DNA of 64,000 nt from Orthonyx spaldingii. Lineage: Eukaryota > Chordata > Aves > Passeriformes > Orthonychidae. The notes under the pieces were generated by a model. It saw nothing but the letters and a program-made list of their open reading frames with translations, was not told the DNA's origin and searched no databases. The translations under genes were made by a program, and so were the position numbers. Position 1 is the stretch's first letter. Every line of letters starts with the position of its first letter. The stretch covers positions 785,886-849,885 of the forward strand of contig VZTJ01002530.1 in the NCBI GenBank assembly GCA_013397795.1, written 5' to 3'. Shown here in pieces: positions 46,324 to 60,137 of the stretch.

Positions 46324-49300
46324 GCTCTGGTGACATTTAAGCTGAGACCTTAGACAGAGGTAAGAGAAAAAGAGAAAAAACCTCAAAATTCAAATCTGTT
46401 AGATTAAAAAAACCCCATGTTTTAGGCAACATTTTTCTTTTAGAAAAGGAGGGAGTAAGGTAGTGTGTATCATTACATTAAAAAAAAGGAAAGTCTGCTG
46501 TAAGACACTTTGACCCTTCTTCTCTCTGCCAGAAAATCTGAATCAGACACTTGGTTTTGCAGGAAACGTTTGACCTTTCTAATTAGCATCAGCTACTTAA
46601 CACAGAAAGCAGATTGAGAATAACACTGTGTTCTGCAGACCTGTAACATACAGAAGATCCTCGTCTCAATTTTTGTCCACCATACCACAGTCACATCCAC
46701 CTGCAGATCCTTAGATCAAATCCCAGTGTTTATCACTGAAGCAAGTTGTAACTCCCACCACTGATACACCTAACCTTTGATGACAGGAGAAAGTTGCCAT
46801 ATACCCGTTTCAAAGGCCTTATCCTTCAGACCTTTTTCCCCTATAAGAGTTAATTTTCATAAATTAATTACGATAAAATCTTTCACTGCTAATTGTAGCA
46901 GAGTTAATAGAGGATGATCAGAGCCTGCAAACTGGAAAGAAGAGATAAAACCAGTACAGGTTAATAACCATCTTGAATCACTGCTGTGCAGCCTGCTCCA
47001 GCTGGCCAATTTTCTAATTCACTATATGATTATTTTACTTTCTTTTCAAAGGTATTAGTTTTGAAATGAGAAACATATTATTGTTGAGGCAATTTTATTA
47101 CATATTGACACCCATTTCTGTGTAAGATGTGCAGTCAAGTACAATGACCTGCTCAGGAAATCCATGTCAGAACTATGTTGCAGCATTACTGCTTCAGTTT
47201 GAGGTCAGAGCTGAGAACGTGCATCCACATCCATCAGCACAATGGAAAAAATATTGCTGCATTCAGCAGCTGACAGTGATGGAATGGGGCTTGTGCAGTT
47301 ACATACACATTGATGAAGGGTGCCCAATGACCTGAACAGATTACTTTTTTTGATCTTCAGTGATAACCATATTAATGCATGAATGACTTCTTAATTTTTT
47401 TTCATTTTAATTCCTGATAGGTAGATAATGATCTTTCCTAATTATCAAAGGATAGTATATTTTTTTGAAATAATTTCTAAAACTTGTGACATCATTAATG
47501 GGTTATTTCATTAACAGAAATATTTTACTTCAAAAGTCTTCAAATTCAGAAGTTGTTAAACTCTTACAATGAAGGGGAAAAAAGCACAAGCACAGAGCAG
47601 ATTATGTATAACTATTATTAGAATTAAGCAAGGGTGCAGGGTTTGGAATGATGAACAACTGTTTCATCAGCTCAGCTCTCTGTAGCTTCCAAATTCTTAA
47701 AGAGAATTTCAGTTGGGAGTGTTCACATTTTTTTCTGAAAACAAACTCCAGCAGCTAACAAAAACCTTTCCATGTTACTTTTTCTACAGAGTTACTATGG
47801 TAAGTATGAAACTTATCAATAAGTTTTATTTAGAGTGTTCTTTACTTTGTGCTGTAACAAGCATTTTAGTAAAAATAAAATTGTGTCTCAGACACCTTCC
47901 AGTGTTGCAACATATTGCTATCTTTACAGAATTTCGGGGCAATCACAAGCTGGACTTCAACCCACCAGGTAAAATTAACTTGTTGAAGTGAAGGCACAAT
48001 GATTATTTCAGCAACAGAGCTTTAAACCACATGGAAGAATGTCCTGTGGCTCAGCTGGATTCCACAGAGCCAACAGCCATTCCAAGAGAAAAAGTCTGAC
48101 ACTGGGAAATTCTCCTCCATAGATCTGACTATTACCAAGGGGCATTGGCAAGTCTCTGACTCCAGATGGGATGAAGCATTTACGTGGACTGTCTCACGTA
48201 TCATGTTAATGCTTACATCCAAAGCAGGTGCTGAACCTCCTAGCAAACCACTCGGTATTTTTGCTGAGTAGCGAGTAACTGTGACATATATTGAGCATTT
48301 TGCCTTATTTTAGATATCCTAACTCACTAACAAGGACTTATTTAAGCCAGATTTTTGTTTAACAGGAGGTAGAGGCAGATAGGGAAAGGATGATTGACTC
48401 TCATGCCCATTTGATATAACAGACTACCATTTGTGCCTGCGAGTGAAAAGAAGTTATATATTGATCCTTCATTAGTTCTAATTGCATTACACCAAGTTCC
48501 TGGACTAAACACTTGGATATGTCCATGTATCCAAGTAACTAGCGAGGCAATGTAGCAAGACACACAACCACTTCAAAGTGGTATTGATTCTGACAGTGTT
48601 TTGCAAACACCTCTTTTTTTTCTGAAGGTACTCCCACTAATCAAGGTTACAAGGTTGCCTGCAATGTCACATCACATACATCTGTGTACTTCCATTGGTC
48701 AAAGCAAAAAGACTACTCCTTTTCCTAATACTAGTTAAGGACTTTCTCCCTCTGAGCATACAGCATACAAATACCTGAAATGCTGTTTTAACTTGTAAGT
48801 CTATATTAGTGAACAGCCATTAACTGGATTTCTCTTAATTCTTAGAGTGCATTTCCCTGATGCTTAGTATTTATATAGTTTCATGTACAGAAATTACTCA
48901 ACACTAATAATTTTTAGCAGGCCTTGTAGTTTATTTTCCCTGCATCAGGGTTAGCCTTTTACTGTGTTTTAGGAATGAATTGCTTGGTAAATACAAAAAA
49001 AAAGTTTGCTCGTAATTTGTTAATTCAAAGGATGCATTCCTGTTGTAGGAATTTCTGTATACTGACTTCTGACAGCAAACTACTTTCACAGAGATGGTAT
49101 TTGGAGAAGAACGCCCTTTGATGGCTGCTGAGAGGTGTTCCAGAGCAATTACAGATTTTTACTCAGTGACTCTTAAGGAATATTTGTTCAAGCTACTGAA
49201 AGGCCAGTGGAGAGAATTAAATCTGTAAATGGGGTGTACTGGTTCCCTGGAGGCACTATGACAAACTAACAGCATTGGTAAGTGAGCAAATGTACTTAGG

Positions 49301-51644
49301 ACATTCATACTGAGCAGATCAATAAATACCCTGTACACTGCAACATTTCAAATGCAGCAGAGAAAAAAAAATTTCAATTCATCTAATTCTAACTTATTAT
49401 GTCCTTCCATTTATTGCAGACTAGCCCAGTGATTTAAGGATTGCACATCAATCCTCTGCAGCAATGACAGCATGCATGCCTACACATTGCTATTTATTTC
49501 AATTTGTTCCACTGTGTTTCAGTGCTCAAGGATCAACAAATTTATATGACACACAGAGGTATTCAAAAAAGCACAAGTCAACACTCCCAAAAAACCCTCT
49601 GCATGGCAGTGGCATTGCCAAGCTGAGAGATCTTCATGTTGTTTTTAGGCCAGCACTCAAAGGATACAACTGTGCTGTGACACATTTCCTGGGCCAATGG
49701 CTTTCGAACTTGCTACCATGCTGTGCTCCAAGTTGCTTAGAGGGATGTAATGGGCATTTAAGTTTTATTGCAAGAAGTGTTGGTTTTTCCTGTAATGGCC
49801 CCCATTTCTATCCATGTCATTTGTAACAGCTTCTCCAAAGCCTCAGGCTGTGTTTGTCCTTCAGACCATAGAAAGGATTTCACATCAATGGCAGGGGGCA
49901 CACAGGAGCAGTGGAGAATTGATCACTGCTTCATTTGCTGCTACACTCTCCCGAGATTAGGTAAAAAGTTATATATATACTCTAACTAGACCCTATCTTT
50001 AGCTTCAATAGCAACTTTTTACTTAACTTTTTAAAGAAAGAGGAGCTGGAGGGGGTGTCTGCATTCACCAGGACAACATGAGCCCACAGCTGAAAGCCTC
50101 TCCCTCCAATGCTTTCATTCAAATGATGAATGACAACTTCAAAATACAAAAAAATGCTCAGTGACCAAATGGAAAATACCCCAGTGCACACCTGTGGCTC
50201 CCAGTATGGCCTAACCTAAGGGACACGCAGTGAATGGCACCCAGGCATCAGGAGAGGATATCTGCAAGAACAATCAGTGTGTTGCAAACAATGCTCAGTG
50301 TGCTCAGCGCTTTCTCCCCTCTCAGGAAGGCAGAAGTGGTTCCTAAGTAATTGTTCACAAATGTCTGAATAATTCATGCAATGCTAACATGGTCCATAGG
50401 TAGTTCCCACTTAGGCATGCACTCAGCCTTTCCCACAGTGGCTTCACAAACAAAGACATGAACATTTACAGAAATATTTGGTGCAGAATTAGTTGGTATA
50501 CAGCAATTCTAACATGATCATCAGATATTGCCATTGCTACCAACATTACGAAAACCTGAGTTTAATCACTGATGTACATTGCTAACTACATGACAATCAC
50601 AAACAGCTACAGAAACAGAGCAGCTCCAGCCTTGCTCTGCTGCACAGCCGGGCAGCTGGTGCAAAGCCTCAGGGCAGCAGCAAAGCCCAGGGGAGGACCT
50701 GCATCCCACCCCTCTAGCTGAATTCAGCTGAGTGCCTGGTATCCAGTACTGGCCAGCTTGAGAGGCTGGAATTACAGCCTACCAAAACATCCTTCTGCAT
50801 CTTCTGGATGGGAAAAATCACATCCCCAGCTTTAGGTAAGTCTATTTTCCAAAACTCCAAGTTCCCCAATGATGCACAATACCTGTAATGAAGGAGGAAG
50901 GGAAAAGTACAATCACTGGAAAAGGGTTGAAGTAGCAGCAGTAGAGATGTCTGAAACAAGACTGTCTGATGATAAGCTGACAAACACCTTCCATTAAGGA
51001 TCTTGTTTTGAACATTGCTTACACTAGGTTTAGAAAAGAACAACCTGAACTGCTTAGAGCATGGCTCAACCCTGAAAAGGGAGCAGGGCTGTCACAACAC
51101 ATCCTGCATCACCTGCTTTTAAATGATCTCCCCTCCAATACCAGCTAAGCCTTTGTAAAAACAAACTGGGCTTGGGATTGGAAACCCAGGCTGTGCTCCC
51201 ACAGTCTTCTGGCTCTCTGTTCCCACTCAGCAAGGCCCTGATGGCTTTTGCTTGCACCCCACCACAAAACTCCCTGTCTCTGGCCAGACAGAGAAGACAA
51301 TAGATCTGATTCTATAATTAAACATAATCACAAATCATCATTTAGTAAGTGATATGTAAACCAGACTACACTACACTCTCCCAGAAGCACACACCTTTTG
51401 AAGTAACAAGAATAAACCAGCCAAACCCCTGCCTCCCCAGTACCCCCTGCACAGTCCTCTCTGTGCTCAGCCCTTTCCCCTCTCCTACTTGCCTTCTCCT
51501 AGAGATTTAAATCTTGCTCTGCCTCTCTCTCTGCTGCCCCATTTCCATGCTGCTGGAGCAGGGGAGCTGGAGTTCTTGGGTGATGCACACTGGAACATTT
51601 TTAATTGTAAATACACACTATCAAATAAACAGTTGTATTTTGAG

Positions 51645-51664
51645 CAAGAAAGAAAGAAAGAAAA
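51645..51664. repeat. GAAA microsatellite
   Basis: About five GAAA units. Confidence 0.85.
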
Positions 51665-54600
51665 CAACATATTGAGACAGCTGAAACTTTAACACAGTAT
51701 TCATTTAGTCAAGTTTCCACAATACTTAAAAAGGAAAACAGTCAAGATTGACCCTGCTTGTGCAATGCTGGACCCAGCCCGGTATTTCTGTTCGCACAAT
51801 TTGTGATATGCCATTCTAGACAGTGCAAAACAAGCCTCTGGCAGATCTATTTCTGGCTGTTAGCTTGGCTCCGGATTTTGGCTGCCTCCCATTTTTCATT
51901 AGGAAGCCTATCAACTGCCCCAAGAATTGCTTATGTTTCCAGGTGAAGTGAAGGTTACATCCTGCCGTTCCTGGAATCCTGAAATTCCTCCGCACACTGA
52001 AAGTGCTGCAAGTTGCCTATGTTTCATTGAACTTACCAGTTAAAAGCACCAAAACAACTCTTGGCCTGTTAAATTTAGCTCATTTCTAAAAAGGAGAAGA
52101 GCTAAGACTGTTTTAATTCAGCTTGCCCAGTGTCCTTTCCTTCATTCTCATTACTGGAGGCTGTCCTCCAGTCTTGATTTAAGTGCTAGGGTTTGGTTTT
52201 AGTTTTGGCATTTGCGATTAGAGGTTGGCAGGGTGTAAGTGCCTCCAGATCAGATCAGAAAATTAGTTAATAAATACTGTCCTGAAGTTACATCAATCAA
52301 ATGGAGACAAAGACTCAGCACGATGCAGACTAGTTAATATAAGAAAGCTTTTTCAGAGGAGACAAAAATAAACATAGTAGCATAACATTTGTTATATTCA
52401 CCAGTATTTGTTATCCATTTTAGTAGAAAAAAATCTGTCACAGACAGCATAATAAGATTTGTTGGAATACCTACAAACATTGAGGATAATCAATCTAATA
52501 ATACCCTGAATTTTTCTTGTCCTCCTGAATTTGTTCAGAGTTTCTTGGGATTTTGTCTTGATACAAACTGTGTGTTGTGTAATATCTCACAACAGACATA
52601 TCAGTGACACCATTAAATAACAGTCATGGAATTGTAATGGCAGTACCAAAAAAAGGATCCAATTCCTTTTATACGTTCTCAGCAACTTGTGCTGCACTAC
52701 TTATCCATTTGAGTACTTCTTGTCATATCTATATTTTGTTTCCCAGAGCTTTTGTCTTTTTTTTTTCCCCTCCCCCATAATCCATCAATCATTTAGTCAG
52801 AAGCTAGGAAGAAGTCCTGGCACCGAGGCAATGTTTCTGAACAAGAGCATAGCAGAGAGTGAAATCTCTGGGGGCATAAATTCCAGTTGGTGTAAATCAG
52901 CTGAAGCGAACTCCCAGGCGAGAGGCGCTGTTCCATGTTACAGCACCTGCTTCCCAAAGGGCCCTGCACATTGTCCCCACCAGAAGCACAGCTGAGAGGT
53001 GGCCAAGGCAGCGTGAGGTTATGAACCACAAGAGAAATGAAACCACCAGCAGCAGAACAGAGCAACAGCAGTGACACGTCTGCTCCTCACTAGAGATTTC
53101 AGAATAAAGCAGTTGGGGAGAAACTCACTTGAAAAACATCAACCCTGCCAAAAGCTTCATTTCCTGCTCAGTTGTCTTCAAACACATTTCAAGCAATTTT
53201 ATTTTAACCAATTGTTTAGGTGTTAAATTCCACAAGAGAGAAAAAAAAAGGCAAAACCAAATCTGTGTGCAGGGGAGAATGCTCTGAGGGCTGAAGGGGT
53301 TCATGCAGCTGGTGACCTTAACCTGAGACATCTCCTCCGTTCAGTGGTCCCACATCCTCTGGAGACCGCTGATATCCTGCCCTCACCCAACTCTACCAGC
53401 AGCAACGGCAACCAAGTAGAAAAAGAAAAAAAAAAGAAACGGAAATGCTGCAAGTTTATCTTCCTTTGGTTTATCACTTATGAAACCATGACTTACCCCT
53501 CTTCCTTGCCAAGGCAAGCGTGTGCAAGGGCTGCTACACACTGCAGCTGGCTTAAAAAAACCTTTCCGTAGTCCTCCTTCAATGCAGCAGCACAGCAAGA
53601 CTTGCCTTTCATCTGGCAGCCTGGACACTCAGCAGGACAGAGTAATAGTCCAGTCCATCTGTAATTAAGTGTTCTATCTGATAAATGCAGCATGCATTGA
53701 TACTCATCACATACTCTAATAAAAAACCTTTCATTTTTAGAAAATTAGTCCTGATTTAGAGAGCTATAAAGCAGCATCTGATCCTGTAACATCTTACTTG
53801 GTAAGATCAGGACTTCCGCTGGCTAACGGGGTCTGTTTTATATTACTGTACACACAAAGAAGGCAGCTACGAAACAGAGAGTGCCATAATAAATTTGCAG
53901 ATACTTCGGAACTACAAGAGACTACACAAGGACGTTGGAGGGCAAGATCAGAATTTATAACTACCTTGACAAATTATACAAACAGCTAGGCTGGAGGAAG
54001 AGTAGGACACTGTTCAGTATGGAGAACACAGCATGACTGTTAGCGAGAAATACCGGGTTGTTACACAGCAGTTCTGTACAAGGAAGAATTTGGGACTGCA
54101 GTTTACTGACTGTAAGTGAACAACGTTCTGAAAGAGGAAGAGACTTAAAATAGGATTATGACTTGCAAAGCACACAGTAGTCCTTCCACACTGCTCAGTA
54201 CTGCTTAGGCTCTGACTGGAGTGAGACATTTAGTTTAGGGCACCACTTGACTTGAAGAAAAAACAGAGCTCTAAAACATGATTTAAAGGGAAAATCTAAA
54301 CAGATCAGTGCTGGTTAGCATACACAGAAGACAATTTAAAAGAAACATGAGAACTATTTGCAATACATAAAAGGTTGTTACTACAAGAAATCATCTGTTT
54401 TCCACATCCAAGACAGACAGAGCTTGAATGGCTGCATGCAAAGAGGATGCATTTCTGCTCCATTAAGGGCAACACAAACCAGAACACTGGTTACCAATTT
54501 GACTGAATTACAAACTGTGAACTGCAGAAGACTGTATTTCAAAAATAGATCTAGTCCAACAATCACTGAAAGTCAAAGGTATTCTTTTCTGCAGGCTTCA

Positions 54601-57600
54601 GTAGGCAAAGGATTGAACCTATGAAGGCAAATGAGGCCAAACAAAATTCACACCACACTTACATAAAGATAAAGGTTAATGCAGAAAGGATAAGCTACGG
54701 CAGAAATCAATAAAAATATATATTTCCAAAAGTTCAGGGGGAGTCTAGTGCCTTTGGGTAGAAGCACGCTAACACGTGGGAGGACTCCAGCAGAATTTCA
54801 GATCCCATCATCTCATTCACTTGTCAGAAGGTAACTTCAGCTATGGGGTTTTTTTCACATGAGCTCACACAGAGTTTCTGTCAAGGACAGATACATTTGC
54901 AGTCACAATCTCACATGTTCCTGAACCTCACCTTCCTCTTAGCAGTGATCTGCAACACTTTCAAGGTCCTGTTGTCATGGGTATCTAAACCACGCCTCAG
55001 GCAATAGCAAACCTCCAGGGTCATGAAAATAACTTAAGGGAAGGACAAGATATTTTAAGGACCTGAGCAAAACCTGAAACATCTGATTTGCTCAGTCCTA
55101 CCATTATATTACAGGTGAATGTTTCCCAGGTTCCCCTTGTGTTGCACATCACACACACAGCCTCACCATTGCCTGTCTCCTATGCACTACAACACAGCTC
55201 ATTCCTCTGGTCAGCAACTGCCACCCCCACAGCCACCCTCCTGCCAGCTCCAGAAAAACTCAGGAAATCTCACAACTCACCTTCTCCTACGCAGCCAGAG
55301 TCACATATACTTTAGAAGACATTAAAGACTAACATTGATGTTTCCTCATTTCTCTTAGAGGTCATGGAGCTCTTGAAGAGCACCACAGTCAGTCATTACT
55401 GTTTTCATAAAATACTACAATCCTTTGCAGATTTTAGCCACTGATATTTGCTTTGTGCATGGCTGATATAAAATTCAGATTAAAAATGTTTAACTACTGA
55501 GGCTGATGACAGGGTTATTTCCATTAATAGCAGAGTAACTATGTGTGAACATGAACATCAGTTCATAACACCAGTTCATCTCTTTCTTTACATTAGGCAT
55601 GCTACAGTTGGCATGGAACTCTGCTCAACAACCAAAGCAGATGTTTTACCTTTATTTTGAATCTGGAACAGATTAGCAAAGTTCATTTGATTCAACATAT
55701 CCTGATAATATCCTCATTCTCAACCTCAACCAAATTATTAAAGCTGGCAGAAAACAAAACAAAACAAAAAAAAAATTAAAAAAAAAAAATCAAGCTTTGC
55801 TTATGAGTGCAGTGTCAGACAGCCAGGCCAAAGAAATTAAATGCAAATTTTAAAAGGTTTCAAAATTGTCTTCACTTCAGAAAACAATTCAATATCTTCA
55901 AAGCATGATGCATCTGACTGTGACAAATCCAGCAGTGTCAAAATTACTTTGTACAGACACAAATTAAACAGAAGGATGAGCTGAAGAGTTATAATGAGCT
56001 ATTACACTCTTTCTTCCAACAAGTTACCATTGCAAGTTATGAATAGCTTTGTCTGGATATCCTCTGAAAAGCCTGAAAGATGTCTCTGAGTTTTGAGACT
56101 CAGTGTGAGCCTTCTCTTCATCATATTCAACCCCATGCATCAGGTGCATCTCCGTATCTGAGAAAAGCTAACCCTGCATGTGCAGCACCAGCCAGAAGGG
56201 TAAGCATGTGCATTCCCGTCGGCTGAGAAAGTGGGATACAAATCTTCCTCACTCCCTTTCTTCTCAAGTAGCTTCCAGCCATGGTCACAGTCTCTTGCTG
56301 AAACCCTTCAGCATGGAGAAGGAAAGCAACACAAAGGCTCAGCATCCCGGCTCCCAGCACTAACTGATTTTGTACATGCAGCTGTCTCTCCATGCTTATT
56401 TCCAGTTCCTGTCATACAAATCAAGTAGTGAGGTTGGCAGTCAGACACAGCCCAGCTATGTCAGAGATCCTCTCTCTGTCCATGTCACATCAAGCCACAT
56501 TGATCCCCTTTGGTCTGGGATAAGCATTGCCCAAAGGGGGCTTCTTTTTCCAGAGACACAGGCCCAGCCTGGGGGGGCTCAGCCATAGACGGTCCCGGCA
56601 AAGTCAAGGCAAGCCCCACCCATTCATGAGCAGTCTCATTAGAGCCTCTTTGCAACAGAGGAGGGCAAAGAATCTTCAGGTGAACAAAAGGGAACACAAG
56701 ACACAAAAAGAGGGCAGTCCACTTCAGATGGCCCTCTGGAGAGAGGGGAAAAAAAAAGACAGTTTTTACAAATGTCTTTTAAAGCCCAAACTGTAGGTGC
56801 CACCTGTAATCCAAACTCCATTTTTAATTTTGCTAGAGAGGCCATGGCTTATTAAAGCTGAAAGTTAATTAGACTTGCATAGCTTAACACTTCAGCTTCT
56901 CATTTACTTTTTGTGAACTATTCCACTTCAGTAGTGACAAGCTTACTATGCTGTGTTGCTGTCATGCACCACGAGTCTGATACCCACAGAAATGCTTGCA
57001 AAAAATCAGCACCTTAAAGCTTGCTAAAAAAAATAATTAGTTGGGGCTTTTTTTAAACAGTTTTTATACTAACAAACAACAAATCTCTATTTTGAGTCCC
57101 TAAACACAACCACTCAGTTTTTTCGTGAATATTCATGTATTAGTCTTGTCAAATTCAGCCCAGTAAATACGCGACCTTACTACAAAACACCCCTTAATCA
57201 GCTAACACATGTAACTGCTGCTTGTCAGGGCAGTGGCAATGTGCTTAATACTCAGTTTTGTCTGTGCTGTTAAGCAGGGCATTATTCTCAACCTCTCTAA
57301 TGACAACAGCAGAAAGAGCTGGTTACAGCCTGATCAACTGCCCAATGAGATCCGGAAAGCTGAATTACAGTAACCTAGCTAAATGATAAAGCCAAACCAA
57401 ACCAGAGGATTTCCCAAACCAGTCTGACTTTACTGCTCTTTTACAATTCCTTGGCTACACCACTGTGGATGCCTGTGGTATTTGAACACTTCCTTTTGAC
57501 AGGGAGCTCTTCAAGTCATTTTGCTCATCAGAGAGGAGGACGTTTGAGGAAGAGCTCAGGGAACACGTCCACATTGCCACTAGATATCCCAGATGGCTTC

Positions 57601-59179
57601 TTGGAAAAGGAGATGTCTTTCTCAGATTGTGGTACTGGATATGAACCCTGTACATGAATTCAAGAAGAAGCAGGTGTAGACCTTACAGTTTTCCTTCTAA
57701 ATCCCATGTGCATTACAAAACAGAGCCTGCAGAACTAAATTAGTAACCATCTCCAGCCATTTTCACAGATTTTTACAAGTGACTCAAGTAATGCATCAGA
57801 AGCTGAGAGCATCTAAGCTAAGCCCAGGCTTAGCCCTTCTCTTACTCAACCCTTTTTCAAGGAAACAGTTTGGTAAACCACTGTCCTATTTTGCTGCATG
57901 GTTTAACCATTCTCAGGCTACCCTGCCCCTCTGATCTGCTAAACAAAGCAAATCTCTCTCTCACAGCCTCCTCCTCTTCGTTCCTGAGAAGCTCTCGCCT
58001 GCTTTTTATCGTGATGATTGTACTTCCTGACCTGTAGGACTCCTTCTCTGATGTCTTGTTTCACTGGTAGATGTAACTCACCCCAACACTTCAGAAGAAA
58101 ATGTAGAAAAGAAGAGTCTTGCTGTGTCACAGACCTTTGATTTTACATAAACAAAATGCATTTAAGGGCCACCTAACACTGTTCACATCTAAGTTGATGG
58201 CAGAAACTTTTTAACTAAGCTAAGAGACTGATAGCAATGCTTGGTGCTTTTAAAAACCCCAAACATATGAAGCTGGCATGATTGTTCCGAGGGATGGAAA
58301 AGTTTCCAGTGGGGTGGGAAAGGTTGTGCCATCTCACCATCTTAATTCAACATGATTGCAAGGAGTTTAAAAAAAAAAAAAAACCCACTAAAAAAGGAAA
58401 CTAAAAAAAGGAAGCAGGCTGTTCCCAAAAGCCTGCTGTACTGCTTTCACTGAGAGTTTTGTGTGGGGAAGTTCAGCACTCTTCTCCTTGCAGCCACTTC
58501 ATGTAAGGTCCAGAATCCCCCCTCCTCTGGGGCAAGACGAGTAGATGACAGTTTCTCTACGTTATCTGCTACGTCTCACAGACCAAATGAAACTACACCA
58601 TAAATGGGACCTGCCCAAAGGGAATTCAGTCCCAGAGCACTGAGCTGAAACAATGGTTGGCAGAGAGCTTTAAGCCATGGGGGAAATAGTGATGTTGACA
58701 AAAAAGGTGGATATACCTTTCTCCATCCCAGTCACATGCCTGTACAGATTGTTTCAGGTTCTTTAAACACAGGCAGAATCTTGAGGAACTAACCAGAGAG
58801 AGGGGAGGGAAAAGCAGCAAATTCTTCCCAGTGAGGACAAGGCACCCCTGGCACCTGCCCTCCTGCTTTGGATTAGCCAGCTCTGTGGTCTGGACTTCAG
58901 ATCTGACTGGACCAAAACCGGGACTGCACTGGTCCTGCCCCTCCAGGCTTCAACAAGAAGTTACCTACACACTTTGAGTAAGGCAACCTGGATTTTCAGT
59001 AATCTCATTTATAACCTAACTCCGACTTCTACCTTGTAAGCTGGATATCTTGTAAAATTCAGAAGGTGAAATCCATACAGGCATAAGCAGCAGACAAAAC
59101 ACAAGAAATTTCTAATCCCTATTCATGCCATAGCAGTATGGAGACCAGAGGGGCAGTTTGCATGTGTCTGATGTATTCT

Positions 59180-59203
59180 AATTCTAGTTTCTGAACTAGA
59201 ATT
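59180..59203. repeat. 10-bp inverted repeat, 4-nt loop
   Basis: aattctagtt and aactagaatt flank the loop tctg. It is perfect but short, so it may be chance. Confidence 0.8.
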
Positions 59204-59927
59204 CTCATCCCTGAAACTGGGTTCTAAAACTGTTTTAAGTAATTTTATTTCTGTCTCTACAGGAAGAAAAAAATAAAACCCAACTCCGAGTCATATTAAG
59301 TATTTGAACAGAATTCAGCAAATCAAGAACACGACATTTCTAATCTAGGTCATCTTATAAAGACATTAGTGTCACCATGCTAAATTTCTACTCTCCTGAG
59401 ACAGAGCTGCCACTAGTTAACTCACTGCACTGACACATATTCTGAGAAAAGCCCCAGGAAACATTTAGGCTGATTTCTGTGAAGAAAGACAGACACAAAT
59501 CACATTTTTAAATGTCTGCACCCAGTCCCACCAGCCCGCTCAGTTTCAGATAATGGAACCACACAACACAGCTTGCTCTTGTAGGAAATGACAACTGATA
59601 ACATGCCAGCCTTTTTGCCATTTTTCACTGGAGTGCTATCTGACTCCAGCTTTCATTCAGCTTTCTGTATTAAGAGAGCGTAAGTTGGCTGCAGTGCACT
59701 CTGAGTTTGCTAAGCAGTGTTTAACAGAGATAAGGGGGTAAGTAAATCACAGGGGGATGTTACTCACCAGCCTCCAGCCACACTTGACTCAGGCTGGATA
59801 TGTGCTGTTGCCTTCACTCCCAAGCCAACACATCCTTTACTGTGCAAATCCTGAGTTCTTCCATCTCCACAAACTGCTATGCCTTTCTTATTGACCAAGT
59901 CTTTCTTTCTCTCCTGGCAATTAATAC

Positions 59928-60137
59928 AGAATCATAGAATAACAGAATGGTTTGGATTGGAAGGGACCTGAAAGATCATCTTGTTCCAACCTCTCGTTCC
60001 ACCTTTCACTAGATCAGGTTGCTTAGAGCAACACCCAACCTGGCCCTGAACATTTCCTGGGATGGGGCATCCACAGCTTCCCTGGGCAACCCGTGCCAGT
60101 GCCCCACCACACTCATAATGAAGAATTACTTTACTGG
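59928..60137 (-). mobile_element. CR1 LINE 3' end, 5'-truncated
   Basis: On the plus strand it starts aatcatagaataacagaatgg and continues ggaagggacctgaaagatc, ttccaacc, gttgcttagagc, ggggcatccacagcttccc and gggcaacccgtgccagtgcc. These are the reverse complement of the CR1 tail. The 3' end is at 59928. It is in the same orientation as ANKRD44. Confidence 0.88.
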
